This document shows, piece by piece, positions 52,104-58,174 of a stretch of DNA of 58,174 nucleotides. The translations under genes and the position numbers were made by a program. The DNA lies in NCBI GenBank assembly GCA_905234245.1, contig CAJOGN010000006.1, positions 1 to 58,174 of the forward strand, read 5' to 3'. The notes under the pieces were generated by a model that saw nothing but the letters and a program-made list of their open reading frames with translations, was not told the origin of the DNA and did not search any database. This DNA is from an uncultured Lachnospiraceae bacterium (lineage in GTDB: Bacteria; Bacillota; Clostridia; Lachnospirales; Lachnospiraceae). Each line of letters begins with the position of its first letter. The first letter of the stretch is position 1.

Positions 52104-52583
52104 ATGAAGTGTCCTTTTTGTAGCAGCGAGAATACCAGGGTTATAGACTCGCGACCAGCAGACGACAACAATTCAATTCGCCGCCGTAGACTTTGCGACG
52201 AATGCAACAAGAGATTCACAACATACGAGAAGGTTGAGACAATTCCTCTTATTGTTATTAAGAAGGATAACAACCGTGAGCAGTATGATAGGTCTAAGAT
52301 TGAATCTGGTGTTCTTAGAGCATGTCATAAGAGACCTGTTCCAGCAGCACAGATATCTAAGCTTGTTGACGATGTAGAATCAGAGATTTTCTCAAGAGAA
52401 GAGAAGGAGATATCAAGCGATGTTATCGGCGAGATTCTTATGGATAAGATTAAGGATTTAGATGCTGTTGCATACGTTAGATTTGCTTCTGTTTACAGGG
52501 AATTCAAGGATGTTAACACATTTATGAATGAGCTTAAGAAGATGTTAGACAAAGACAAAGAAGGGTCACAGAAGAATAGTTAA
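52104..52583 (+). CDS. nrdR: Transcriptional repressor NrdR
   Basis: This 159-residue protein has an N-terminal zinc ribbon (CPFCSSENTRVIDSRP and CDECNKRFTTYE) and an ATP-cone domain (VIKKDNNREQYDRSKIESGV). NrdR senses (d)ATP and represses ribonucleotide reductase genes. ATG 52104 is the family start; an upstream in-frame start at 51990 lies before the promoter. No nrd genes are in the window. Confidence 0.95.
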   Translation: MKCPFCSSENTRVIDSRPADDNNSIRRRRLCDECNKRFTTYEKVETIPLIVIKKDNNREQYDRSKIESGVLRACHKRPVPAAQISKLVDDVESEIFSREEKEISSDVIGEILMDKIKDLDAVAYVRFASVYREFKDVNTFMNELKKMLDKDKEGSQKNS

Positions 52584-52700
52584 TTCTATTAATTATTAGA
52601 AAATGTACTGTAAAAAATACATTTCATGGGGTTAAGTAAAAAGCCAAAAAACCGATACACATTGTGTAACAAGTAAGGTTAGATAGGAGATTACTTAATT

Positions 52701-53093
52701 ATGAATATATCTGGTATTCGTCCAGTAGACGGTTTCTATAATTATAGCTCTTATGGAGTTAATTCCGCTTCATCGGTTAATAATGTTAAGAATACTGATG
52801 TAAATGTGGATGCTGCTAAGGAGCAACAAGTAGAATCAAAACCAGCTGTTACTCAGGAAGAGATTGACAAGGCAAGAGCTAAGCAGACATTTGGTGCTTA
52901 TGATTTCGCCAGTCAGTATGATCCTAATGCAACTTATTCTCTTAAGGGTAAGGACAGCGAGCTTAAGAATCTTGATGTTGAGAAGGCTATTTCTGATATG
53001 CAGAGAGATGAAGCTATTCATCAATATCAGTATTTCGTAGGCGATAGAGAGAGCAATCCTGTTAGTGGCGGTGTAGAAGATTTCTCATTGTAA
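52701..53093 (+). CDS. Conserved hypothetical protein, 130 residues
   Basis: The protein starts MNISGIRPVDGFYNYSS, has a disordered Ala/Asn/Val-rich stretch, then FGAYDFASQYDPNATYSLKGKDSEL and DVEKAISDMQRDEAIHQYQYFVGDR. No signal peptide or membrane helix is seen. I recall similar proteins in other Lachnospiraceae but no known role. The ribosome site AGGAG sits 12 bases before the ATG. It forms its own unit with a terminator at 53110. Confidence 0.75.
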   Translation: MNISGIRPVDGFYNYSSYGVNSASSVNNVKNTDVNVDAAKEQQVESKPAVTQEEIDKARAKQTFGAYDFASQYDPNATYSLKGKDSELKNLDVEKAISDMQRDEAIHQYQYFVGDRESNPVSGGVEDFSL

Positions 53094-53109
53094 GATATAT
53101 GTAGACAAG

Positions 53110-53137
53110 AACCTGTGGCTATGCTACAGGTTTTTTA
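53110..53137 (+). terminator. Rho-independent terminator
   Basis: AACCTGTgGC and its partner ACAGGTT flank a short loop, followed by TTTTT. Confidence 0.85.
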
Positions 53138-53154
53138 TATTTAGGAGGTAAATG

Positions 53155-53592
53155 ATGAAGATAGCAATTGGAAATGACCATGCGGCAACAGAATTGAAAT
53201 TTATTATTAAGGAATATGTTGAAGGTATGGGCCATGAAGTGATGAATTTTGGAACTGACGACAATGAGTCTTGTGATTATCCAGCCTACGGCAAGAAGGT
53301 TGGAGAGGCTGTTGTTAATGGAGAGGCTGACTGCGGAATACTAATATGCGGTACAGGTGTTGGCATCTCTATTGCTGCTAATAAGGTTAAGGGCGTAAGG
53401 GCAGCAGTATGTTCTGACGTTGCAACTGCACATTTGGTAAAGGAGCATAATAACGCCAATATTATCGCATTTGGCGCAAGGATTGTTGGAGTAGAGCTTG
53501 CTAAGGATATTGTTAAGACTTATCTTGAGGCTGAGTTCGAAGGGGGAAGGCACCAAAGAAGAATCGATATGATTCACGATATTGAGAATTAG
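53155..53592 (+). CDS. rpiB: Ribose-5-phosphate isomerase B
   Basis: This 145-residue RpiB/LacAB family enzyme interconverts ribose 5-phosphate and ribulose 5-phosphate. Conserved features: IAIGNDHAATELK, the catalytic Cys in CGILICGTGVGISIAANKV, and NVAR-region equivalent EHNNANIIAFGAR. ATG 53155 is preferred because AGGAGGT at 53143-53149 is too close to ATG 53152. Confidence 0.93.
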   Translation: MKIAIGNDHAATELKFIIKEYVEGMGHEVMNFGTDDNESCDYPAYGKKVGEAVVNGEADCGILICGTGVGISIAANKVKGVRAAVCSDVATAHLVKEHNNANIIAFGARIVGVELAKDIVKTYLEAEFEGGRHQRRIDMIHDIEN

Positions 53593-53623
53593 GCTTCTAA
53601 ATTCGCAAATACACCAAACTATC

Positions 53624-53652
53624 TTGCATAAATACAAGATATAGTATAGAAT
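53624..53652 (+). promoter_or_regulatory. efp: Sigma-A type promoter for efp
   Basis: TTGCAT, 17-base spacer, TAGAAT, about 80 bases before the efp start. Confidence 0.55.
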
Positions 53653-53731
53653 AGTATGGTCTATGGTTATTTGAAAATAGATAGGATTAGTCGCGTAAAT
53701 GTGACATTATTATTTAGGAGGATATATTAAG

Positions 53732-54289
53732 ATGATTACAGCTGGTGATTTTAGAAACGGTGTAACAATCGAGTATGATGGCAAGGTATGTCAGATAGTT
53801 GAGTTCCAACATGTTAAGCCTGGCAAGGGTGCAGCATTTGTTAGAACAAAGCTTAAGGATATTGTTAACGGTGGTGTTGTTGAGACTTCATTTAGACCAA
53901 CAGAGAAGTTCCCACAGGCACATATCGACCGTAAGGATATGCAATATCTATATGCTGATGGTGATTTATATAACTTTATGGACGCAGAGACTTATGATCA
54001 GATTGCATTATCTAAGGATGATATAGGTGACGCTCTTAAGTTCGTTAAGGAAAATGAGACTTGTAAGGTTTGCTCTCATAAGGGTAAGGTGTTCTCAGTT
54101 GAGCCACCTATTACAGTAGAGCTTGAGGTTACAGAGACAGAGCCAGGCTTCAAGGGTGATACAGCAACTGGTGCTACAAAGCCAGCAGTTGTTGAGACAG
54201 GTGCTAGTGTATTAGTTCCATTATTCGTTGAGCAGGGCGATGTAATTAAGATTGATACAAGAACAGGTGAGTATTTGTCAAGAGTATAA
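53732..54289 (+). CDS. efp: Elongation factor P
   Basis: This 185-residue EF-P has three barrel domains. It helps the ribosome through polyproline stretches. The tip loop is [11 protein letters not shown] with Lys at the usual modified position. AGGAGG precedes the ATG by 10 bases. The window's giant protein has PPGPT repeats that would need this factor (inference). Confidence 0.95.
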   Translation: MITAGDFRNGVTIEYDGKVCQIVEFQHVKPGKGAAFVRTKLKDIVNGGVVETSFRPTEKFPQAHIDRKDMQYLYADGDLYNFMDAETYDQIALSKDDIGDALKFVKENETCKVCSHKGKVFSVEPPITVELEVTETEPGFKGDTATGATKPAVVETGASVLVPLFVEQGDVIKIDTRTGEYLSRV

Positions 54290-54327
54290 TATTTGTCGAG
54301 AGAATAATATTTGCGAGAGAATAATAC

Positions 54328-55119
54328 ATGAGAATATCTGTAGTAAATGATAGCGGAACAACTGTATATTCTGAGACTGTTGAGAAGGCACCAGTAAGTG
54401 CTGATTTTGCCAACAAGCTTCAGGAAGAAGCTAGTAAGATAGCTGATAACTATAACAAGCTAAGTGCTAATAATAGTGCTGATGGCAGAACCATGTCTCT
54501 AGAGGATATGTTGAATGAAGCAGCTGCTACATACAATATCGATATTAACTTCCTTAAGGCAGTAGCTAAGTTAGAGTCTGATTTCGACCCTGCTTGCGTT
54601 AGTTCTGCCGGGGCAGTTGGTATTATGCAGTTAATGCCAGAGACAGCTGCGGAGCTTGGTGTTGAGGATATATATGATCCTTATCAGAATATTATGGGTG
54701 GTGCTAAGGAATTAAGACTTAATCTTGACAGATTTAATGGCGACTATGAATTGGCATATGCCGCTTATAATGCTGGAGCTGGTGCAGTTACTCGTGCAGG
54801 TGGCATTCCCAATAATGGTGAGACTCCTAAGGCGGTTGCCCTTGTTATGGGATATTTCCATAATGGTGTTGAGGTGCCTAGCAGAACATATACTGTTAAC
54901 GCCGGACACTCCAGCGAGATATCTGCTGAATCAGCAGCTGCGAGAGCTAAGGTTGCATCGGAGCTTGCTGAGAAGCTTAAGGAATTTCCGAATCATACTT
55001 CCTACGAATTCTTCGTTCAGCAGATGGAAAATAGAACCAATAATAACGCAACTAATAACGCCTACGAGAATCTTCTCAGTCAGGCGAACTTAGTTATCAA
55101 AGACATGATTAAAGGTTGA
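54328..55119 (+). CDS. Lytic transglycosylase-domain protein
   Basis: This 263-residue protein has an SLT domain at about 65-165: FLKAVAKLESDFDPACVSSAGAVGIMQLMPETA, then AYNAGAGAV. It contains the catalytic Glu in KLESDFDP. It cuts the glycan strand of peptidoglycan. No signal peptide is visible at the N-terminus (MRISVVNDSGTTVYSETVEKA), so export may use another path, such as a flagellar-type route, or the protein may have an unusual role. The stop codon comes from the repeat at 55116. Confidence 0.88.
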   Translation: MRISVVNDSGTTVYSETVEKAPVSADFANKLQEEASKIADNYNKLSANNSADGRTMSLEDMLNEAAATYNIDINFLKAVAKLESDFDPACVSSAGAVGIMQLMPETAAELGVEDIYDPYQNIMGGAKELRLNLDRFNGDYELAYAAYNAGAGAVTRAGGIPNNGETPKAVALVMGYFHNGVEVPSRTYTVNAGHSSEISAESAAARAKVASELAEKLKEFPNHTSYEFFVQQMENRTNNNATNNAYENLLSQANLVIKDMIKG

Positions 55120-55141
55120 CAGGGGACGGTCCTTTTGTCAA
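55116..55141. repeat. Dispersed TGACA...TGTCA palindromic element, copy 4
   Basis: TTGACAGGGGAC...CTTTTGTCAA has the same core as copies 1-3. It provides the TGA stop of the transglycosylase gene and sits beside a terminator. Confidence 0.8.
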
Positions 55142-55147
55142 CACTTG

Positions 55148-55188
55148 GTTGCCAAATGGGCTTTTGGGCTTATTTGGCAACATTTTTA
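55148..55188 (+). terminator. Rho-independent terminator after the transglycosylase gene
   Basis: GTTGCCAAAT pairs with ATTTGGCAAC, then ATTTTTAT. Confidence 0.85.
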
Positions 55189-55243
55189 TGCCTCAATCGG
55201 ATATGTTCATGATGTTCACCAATGGGAATGAAGAAAAATTAAA

Positions 55244-55279
55244 AAAATGTCGCATTCTATACATTTTAAGTGTATATAT
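55244..55279 (+). promoter_or_regulatory. Shared promoter-like motif, copy 3 (precursors 2 and 3)
   Basis: AAAATGTCGCATTCT and GTGTATATAT are offset by 22 bases, as at 134. The initial transcript also shares GAAAGCAATAA with copy 1's leader (175-185 and 55305-55315). Confidence 0.7.
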
Positions 55280-55316
55280 GTATGTGAGGATAAAATCACA
55301 ACGTGAAAGCAATAAT

Positions 55317-55348
55317 CGATAATATATAAGCGAGATATATTATTATCG
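55317..55348 (+). other. AT-rich hairpin in the leader of precursor 2
   Basis: CGATAATATAT and ATATATTATTATCG form a stem around AAGCGAG, 8 bases before the ribosome site region AAGGAGGG. It could affect mRNA stability. Precursor 1 has a different hairpin (the repeat at 195) in the same place. Confidence 0.5.
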
Positions 55349-55370
55349 AAAGTAACAAGGAGGGAATAAT

Positions 55371-55661
55371 ATGAGAAAAGAATTGTTAAAGGGATTAACA
55401 GAGGAACAAATCAAGAAGGTAGAAGCATGTAAGAGCCCGGAGGAAATCTTAGAAATTGCTAAGTCTGAGGGAGTTGCGTTGAATGATGAGCAGCTTGAGG
55501 CTGTTACTGGTGGAAGCTGTGGTGGACAAAAGAAAAAAGAATGCCCAAAATGTAATTCAACTAATATTATGAAGATAGGTGAGGATTTGGAAGATGGTAG
55601 GATGAGATATGACTATGTATGCCAAGACTGCTTACATAGGTGGTCTACTAGAGGTGCTTAA
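55371..55661 (+). CDS. Nif11-like leader peptide with zinc-ribbon-like core, precursor 2
   Basis: This 96-residue protein has a 48-residue leader (MRKELLKGLTEEQIKKVEAC... LNDEQLEAVTGG) that is nearly the same as in precursor 1. Its 48-residue core contains ECPKCNSTNIMKIGE and YDYVCQDCLHRWSTRGA, a CxxC...CxxC zinc-ribbon pattern. AAGGAGGG precedes the ATG. It is co-transcribed with precursor 3. The predicted route is C39 cleavage after Gly-Gly and export by the proteins at 6043 and 8236, which lie about 47 kb away. Confidence 0.85.
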   Translation: MRKELLKGLTEEQIKKVEACKSPEEILEIAKSEGVALNDEQLEAVTGGSCGGQKKKECPKCNSTNIMKIGEDLEDGRMRYDYVCQDCLHRWSTRGA

Positions 55662-55693
55662 CTTTTAGACATAACAAAGAGGAGGTAGCTACT

Positions 55694-55984
55694 ATGAGGC
55701 AAGAATTATTAAAGGGATTATCAGAAGAGCAAGTCAAGAAGGTAGAAGCTTGCAAGAGTACAGAGGAAATCTTAAGCCTTGCTAAGGTTGAAGGAATTGA
55801 ACTTTCTGATGAGCAGCTTGAGGCTGTTACAGGTGGAGGATGCTTAGGCACCCGCAAATGTAAGAAGTGCGGTTCTAAAAACATTCACGAAAGACGTCAA
55901 CAAAATCCAGGCAGTGGCGGTATGCCAGGAAGAGTAGTATATTTTTACACATGTAGAGAATGTGATTACGAATGGACCTCATGA
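55694..55984 (+). CDS. Nif11-like leader peptide with zinc-ribbon-like core, precursor 3
   Basis: This 96-residue protein has the leader MRQELLKGLSEEQVKKVEAC... LSDEQLEAVTGG and a 48-residue core with CKKCGSKNIHERRQQ and FYTCRECDYEWTS. The central loop differs strongly from precursor 2 (basic, Gly/Pro-rich), while the Cys pairs and the aromatic end are kept. AGAGGAGG precedes the ATG. It ends 42 bases before a terminator. Confidence 0.85.
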   Translation: MRQELLKGLSEEQVKKVEACKSTEEILSLAKVEGIELSDEQLEAVTGGGCLGTRKCKKCGSKNIHERRQQNPGSGGMPGRVVYFYTCRECDYEWTS

Positions 55985-56025
55985 CAATGACTGGGAAGTG
56001 GTAAAATAATGAGGTTAAGCATTAG

Positions 56026-56051
56026 AAGGACTCGCAATGCGAGTCCTTTTT
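56026..56051 (+). terminator. Rho-independent terminator after precursor 3
   Basis: AAGGACTCGC pairs with GCGAGTCCTT around AAT, with a T run. Confidence 0.9.
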
Positions 56052-56094
56052 AATGTTCCTCGTGTATATGACTCACAGGAACAATGGTCAGGGC

Positions 56095-56178
56095 ATGGAG
56101 GAGCAAATCAAGAAGGTTGAAGCTTTTTGCGAAGAATCCGAAAAACACAAAGTGGAAAATCAGAAAAACATAAAGTAA
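56095..56178 (+). pseudogene. Leader fossil of a fourth precursor
   Basis: The frame reads MEEQIKKVEAFCEESEKHK... and stops at 56176-56178. EEQIKKVEA is identical to the leader of precursor 2 (residues 11-19), after which the sequence runs into the 23-bp tandem repeat. There is no ribosome site, Gly-Gly or core. It is probably a remnant left when the ATPase gene moved in or when tandem repeats expanded. Confidence 0.6.
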
Positions 56179-56249
56179 AAAATCCGAAAAACACAAAATA
56201 AAAAACCCGAAAAACACAAAATAAATTTGACGAAAAATACAAAAATAGT
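56136..56249. repeat. Tandem repeat of about 23 bp
   Basis: About five diverged units of ATCCGAAAAACACAAARTRAAAA, starting at 56136, 56159, 56182, 56205 and 56228. Units abut with no spacers. It bridges the leader fossil and the decayed ATPase gene. Confidence 0.85.
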
Positions 56250-57228
56250 GTTTCAAGATGAGGAGAAAAGAGACGGATATCTTTCGATTGCTCAGACATC
56301 ACCTCAGTTTTTGTTGGAGAATGAAAAGCCAATTTTGTTTGATGAATGGCAGGATGCACCAAAGCTTTGGGGGGCAATAAGAAAGAATTGTGACGATTAT
56401 CCTGAAGATGTAGGACAGTATTATCTTACGGGTTCTACAAGTAGGAGGGTTGAGACTCCTCACACTGGTACTGGAAGAATAACGCAATTAGAGCTGTTGC
56501 CTATGACCTTATATGAGACTGGAGAATCAAATGGGACGGTATCTATTACAGAATTATTTGATAATCCTAGTAAATGTATAGGTTGTAAGTCTGATATTCC
56601 TTTGGAGAATTTGTTTTTTGCAGCTTGTAGAGGAGGTTGGCCAAGAACACTAGCTATTAGAGATCAGGATGCGAAGTTAGAGATTGCAAGAGACTATCAT
56701 AGACAGATATGCAATAAAGATATTGATGCATGGACGCCTCAGATTCGCTCTAAGACCGCAATAAGAAGTGCCAGAAAGCATATTTTTGTAGATCCATCAA
56801 TTGGGTTGGCAGGTCTTGGAATATCACCGGAATATTTTAAGAAAGATATCGATTATTTTGGGCATGTATTTGAAAATATGGTACTTCGCGACCTCTTAGT
56901 ATTTGCAGAGACTCATAATGCGAAGGTAATGCATTATACAGACGATAATGGGCTTGAAGCTGACGCCGTATATCAACTTAGCGATGGAAGATATGCGTTA
57001 ATTGAGATTAAGGTAGGTGTTAATTCTGTACCATCTGCAGAGAAAAATCTTATAAAGTTTTCAGAACTTATTAATAAGCACAACAAGAAAGCAAAAGAGA
57101 ACACAAAACATCCAGGGGTAGAATATAGAGAGCCGGATTTACTTATAGTGATTTGCGCGAATGCGCCTATGTCTTATATAACTGAGAATGGTGTTATAGT
57201 TTTGCCGGTTGGATGTATAAGGGATTAA
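56227..57228 (+). pseudogene. Decayed AAA-type ATPase with DUF4143 domain
   Basis: An open frame of 333 codons from TTG 56227 keeps the Walker B region (PILFDEWQDAPKLWGAIR), TGSTS, the RISA-like stretch GRITQLELLPMTLYE and the DUF4143-like nuclease-fold C-terminus (DADAVYQL... ALIEIKVG). The N-terminal Walker A P-loop is missing, and from memory of the family a stretch of the middle helical domain is also gone after KDIDAWTPQIRSKT. The frame begins inside the tandem repeat. It is therefore likely non-functional in ATP hydrolysis. Intact relatives are about 420-450 residues and are linked to defence or toxin-antitoxin roles. Confidence 0.75.
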
Positions 57229-57258
57229 AAGTTGCTAAGGCGAGCTAGGTTATAGAAA

Positions 57259-57294
57259 AAAATGTCGCATTTTTAATGTTTCTCGTGTATATTA
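57259..57294 (+). promoter_or_regulatory. Shared promoter-like motif, copy 4 (terminal lipoprotein)
   Basis: AAAATGTCGCATTTT and GTGTATATTA are offset by 22 bases, as in the other copies. It lies about 50 bases before the lipoprotein start. Confidence 0.7.
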
Positions 57295-57344
57295 ATAGTA
57301 AGAGGGAGAAAACATTTTTTCAAAGGGGTAGGAGGTATATTACT

Positions 57345-58174
57345 ATGAAAAAACGGATTGTAGCAATAGGGTTAATAGCGATTCTTATAGTATCCACATT
57401 AGCAGGATGTTCTTGCCAAACAAACAACACAACAACAACGGCAAGTACAGGTTACAAATGTGATTTCAAGAATAAGGACATTGCTATTCCAGAGGGGACG
57501 AAGCTTACAGACAATGGACTTGAGGTCACAGACAAAGCGGATGCAACAGTTAAGAATGTACTTGACATCGAGAAGCAGCTTCCAGCAATAATTTCAAGGG
57601 CTGGAGATGAAAATGATAGTGCTGAAGTTAAGTACATGAAGGAAACTGCAGCAAAACAAGTAAAGTATAAGAATTATGATGCAATAGCAAACTATACATC
57701 TCAGTTAGCACATCAGGTTGATTCTGGATTTGGTATGGTAGCGGATTTTGGAGCAAGCGTATATGGAATTGTTCGCGCATATTATACAGGTGATATAACT
57801 GCTGCCTTATCTGGTATAACTGGAATGTTGGGATTGTTCGGGATAGGAGGTTCAAGTGGTGTAACCAATGAACAGATATTATCTGCTATTCAGGATTTGT
57901 CCCTTCAAGTACAGGATTTGCGCTTACTGACAATGGCTATGAGTGCTCAACTTGATGAGACAACGAAGCAGGCATATCGAAATGGCTTGCAACCATTTGA
58001 TAATGCTATGATAGCTCTTTATACAGATGCTGAGATTCTTCAGCGTATGTTAGTAACAGGTGCTAAGCTTCTTGCAGAACAAGGAACGCCAGCTCCGGCA
58101 GAGGGAGCATCTGCAGAAGAGGAACAGGCTTATACAGCTAAACTCATTGCATTTATACAGGAAAACGAGTCAAC
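57345..58174 (+). CDS. Lipoprotein with membrane-active-looking segment (partial at window end)
   Basis: The frame runs to the end of the window without a stop (276 codons). A lipoprotein signal ends STLAGCSC. Residues about 115-165 (GFGMVADFGASVYGIVRAYY... GITGMLGLFGIGG) are hydrophobic and flanked by long helices (SAIQDLSLQVQDLRLLTMAMSAQL). That pattern recalls helical pore-forming toxins, but I cannot confirm it and no family is recognised. The ribosome site GTAGGAGGT is strong. It carries the shared promoter motif. Confidence 0.75.
   Translation, partial: MKKRIVAIGLIAILIVSTLAGCSCQTNNTTTTASTGYKCDFKNKDIAIPEGTKLTDNGLEVTDKADATVKNVLDIEKQLPAIISRAGDENDSAEVKYMKETAAKQVKYKNYDAIANYTSQLAHQVDSGFGMVADFGASVYGIVRAYYTGDITAALSGITGMLGLFGIGGSSGVTNEQILSAIQDLSLQVQDLRLLTMAMSAQLDETTKQAYRNGLQPFDNAMIALYTDAEILQRMLVTGAKLLAEQGTPAPAEGASAEEEQAYTAKLIAFIQENES

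Noticed and set aside
55116-55322. 68-residue open frame after the transglycosylase
   Set aside because: It covers a repeat, a terminator and the promoter of precursor 2, with no ribosome site or recognisable features.
56136-56249. Possible CRISPR array
   Set aside because: Units of 23 bp abut directly with no spacers and are diverged, and no cas genes are present.

Overview
The window comes from an AT-rich, low-GC Gram-positive chromosome. It most resembles a gut or rumen Lachnospiraceae (Butyrivibrio, Pseudobutyrivibrio or Roseburia type). The evidence is the strong AGGAGG ribosome sites, the Clostridia-type families present (DUF4250, DUF1015, DUF285/BspA-like repeats, DUF5648, ECF S component) and a class 1B PyrD/PyrK pair. 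This placement is inference from gene content; there is no rRNA in the window. I saw no tRNA, rRNA, CRISPR array, intact insertion sequence or replication origin.

Region 1 (1-14.2 kb) is a secreted-peptide locus tied to its own regulatory circuit. It has a precursor with a Nif11-like leader ending in Gly-Gly and a zinc-ribbon-like core (254-571), and a second small peptide (599-823). These are followed by an ECF-type sigma factor, a radical SAM/SPASM enzyme, a SpoIIE-type PP2C phosphatase, a STAS anti-anti-sigma factor and an RsbW-like kinase. A short membrane-fusion-like protein, a C39-peptidase ABC exporter, a second ABC exporter, a MATE transporter fused to an RsbW-like domain, and a second PP2C phosphatase complete the locus. 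Region 2 (14.2-24.5 kb) is one 3349-residue secreted surface protein with four beta-helix blocks, a PI-PLC X domain and Cna-B-like modules.

Region 3 (24.6-41.3 kb) is mostly housekeeping: DUF1015, MscS, pyrK-pyrD, a small type IV pilus-like cluster with a PilT-type ATPase, pyrE, an M29-like aminopeptidase, then purE-purM-purN-purD and a minus-strand YtqA-like radical SAM protein. A 281-bp element with near-perfect 31-bp inverted ends separates purN from purD. Region 4 (41.3-55.1 kb) holds a lipoprotein, a DUF285 repeat surface protein, an NlpC/P60 peptidase, a minus-strand K+ channel/DUF4250/ECF-S operon, CapA, a hybrid histidine kinase with its response regulator, pta, nrdR, rpiB, efp and a lytic transglycosylase.

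Region 5 (55.2-58.2 kb) returns to the theme of Region 1: two more zinc-ribbon precursors, a leader fossil, a decayed ATPase gene and the start of a lipoprotein.

The central observation is a promoter-like motif, AAAATGTCG(CATTTT), followed exactly 22 bases later (TGTCG to GTGTA) by GTGTATAT. It occurs at four places: upstream of precursor 1, the giant surface protein, precursors 2-3 and the terminal lipoprotein. I propose these form the regulon of the locus sigma factor, which is held in check by the RsbV/RsbW/PP2C-like partner switch. The regulon would deliver zinc-ribbon peptides and surface proteins through the dedicated exporter. Fossils of a STAS gene (936-986) and of a sigma-factor 3' end (5158-5229) suggest the regulatory unit was tandemly duplicated and then lost one copy of each gene.
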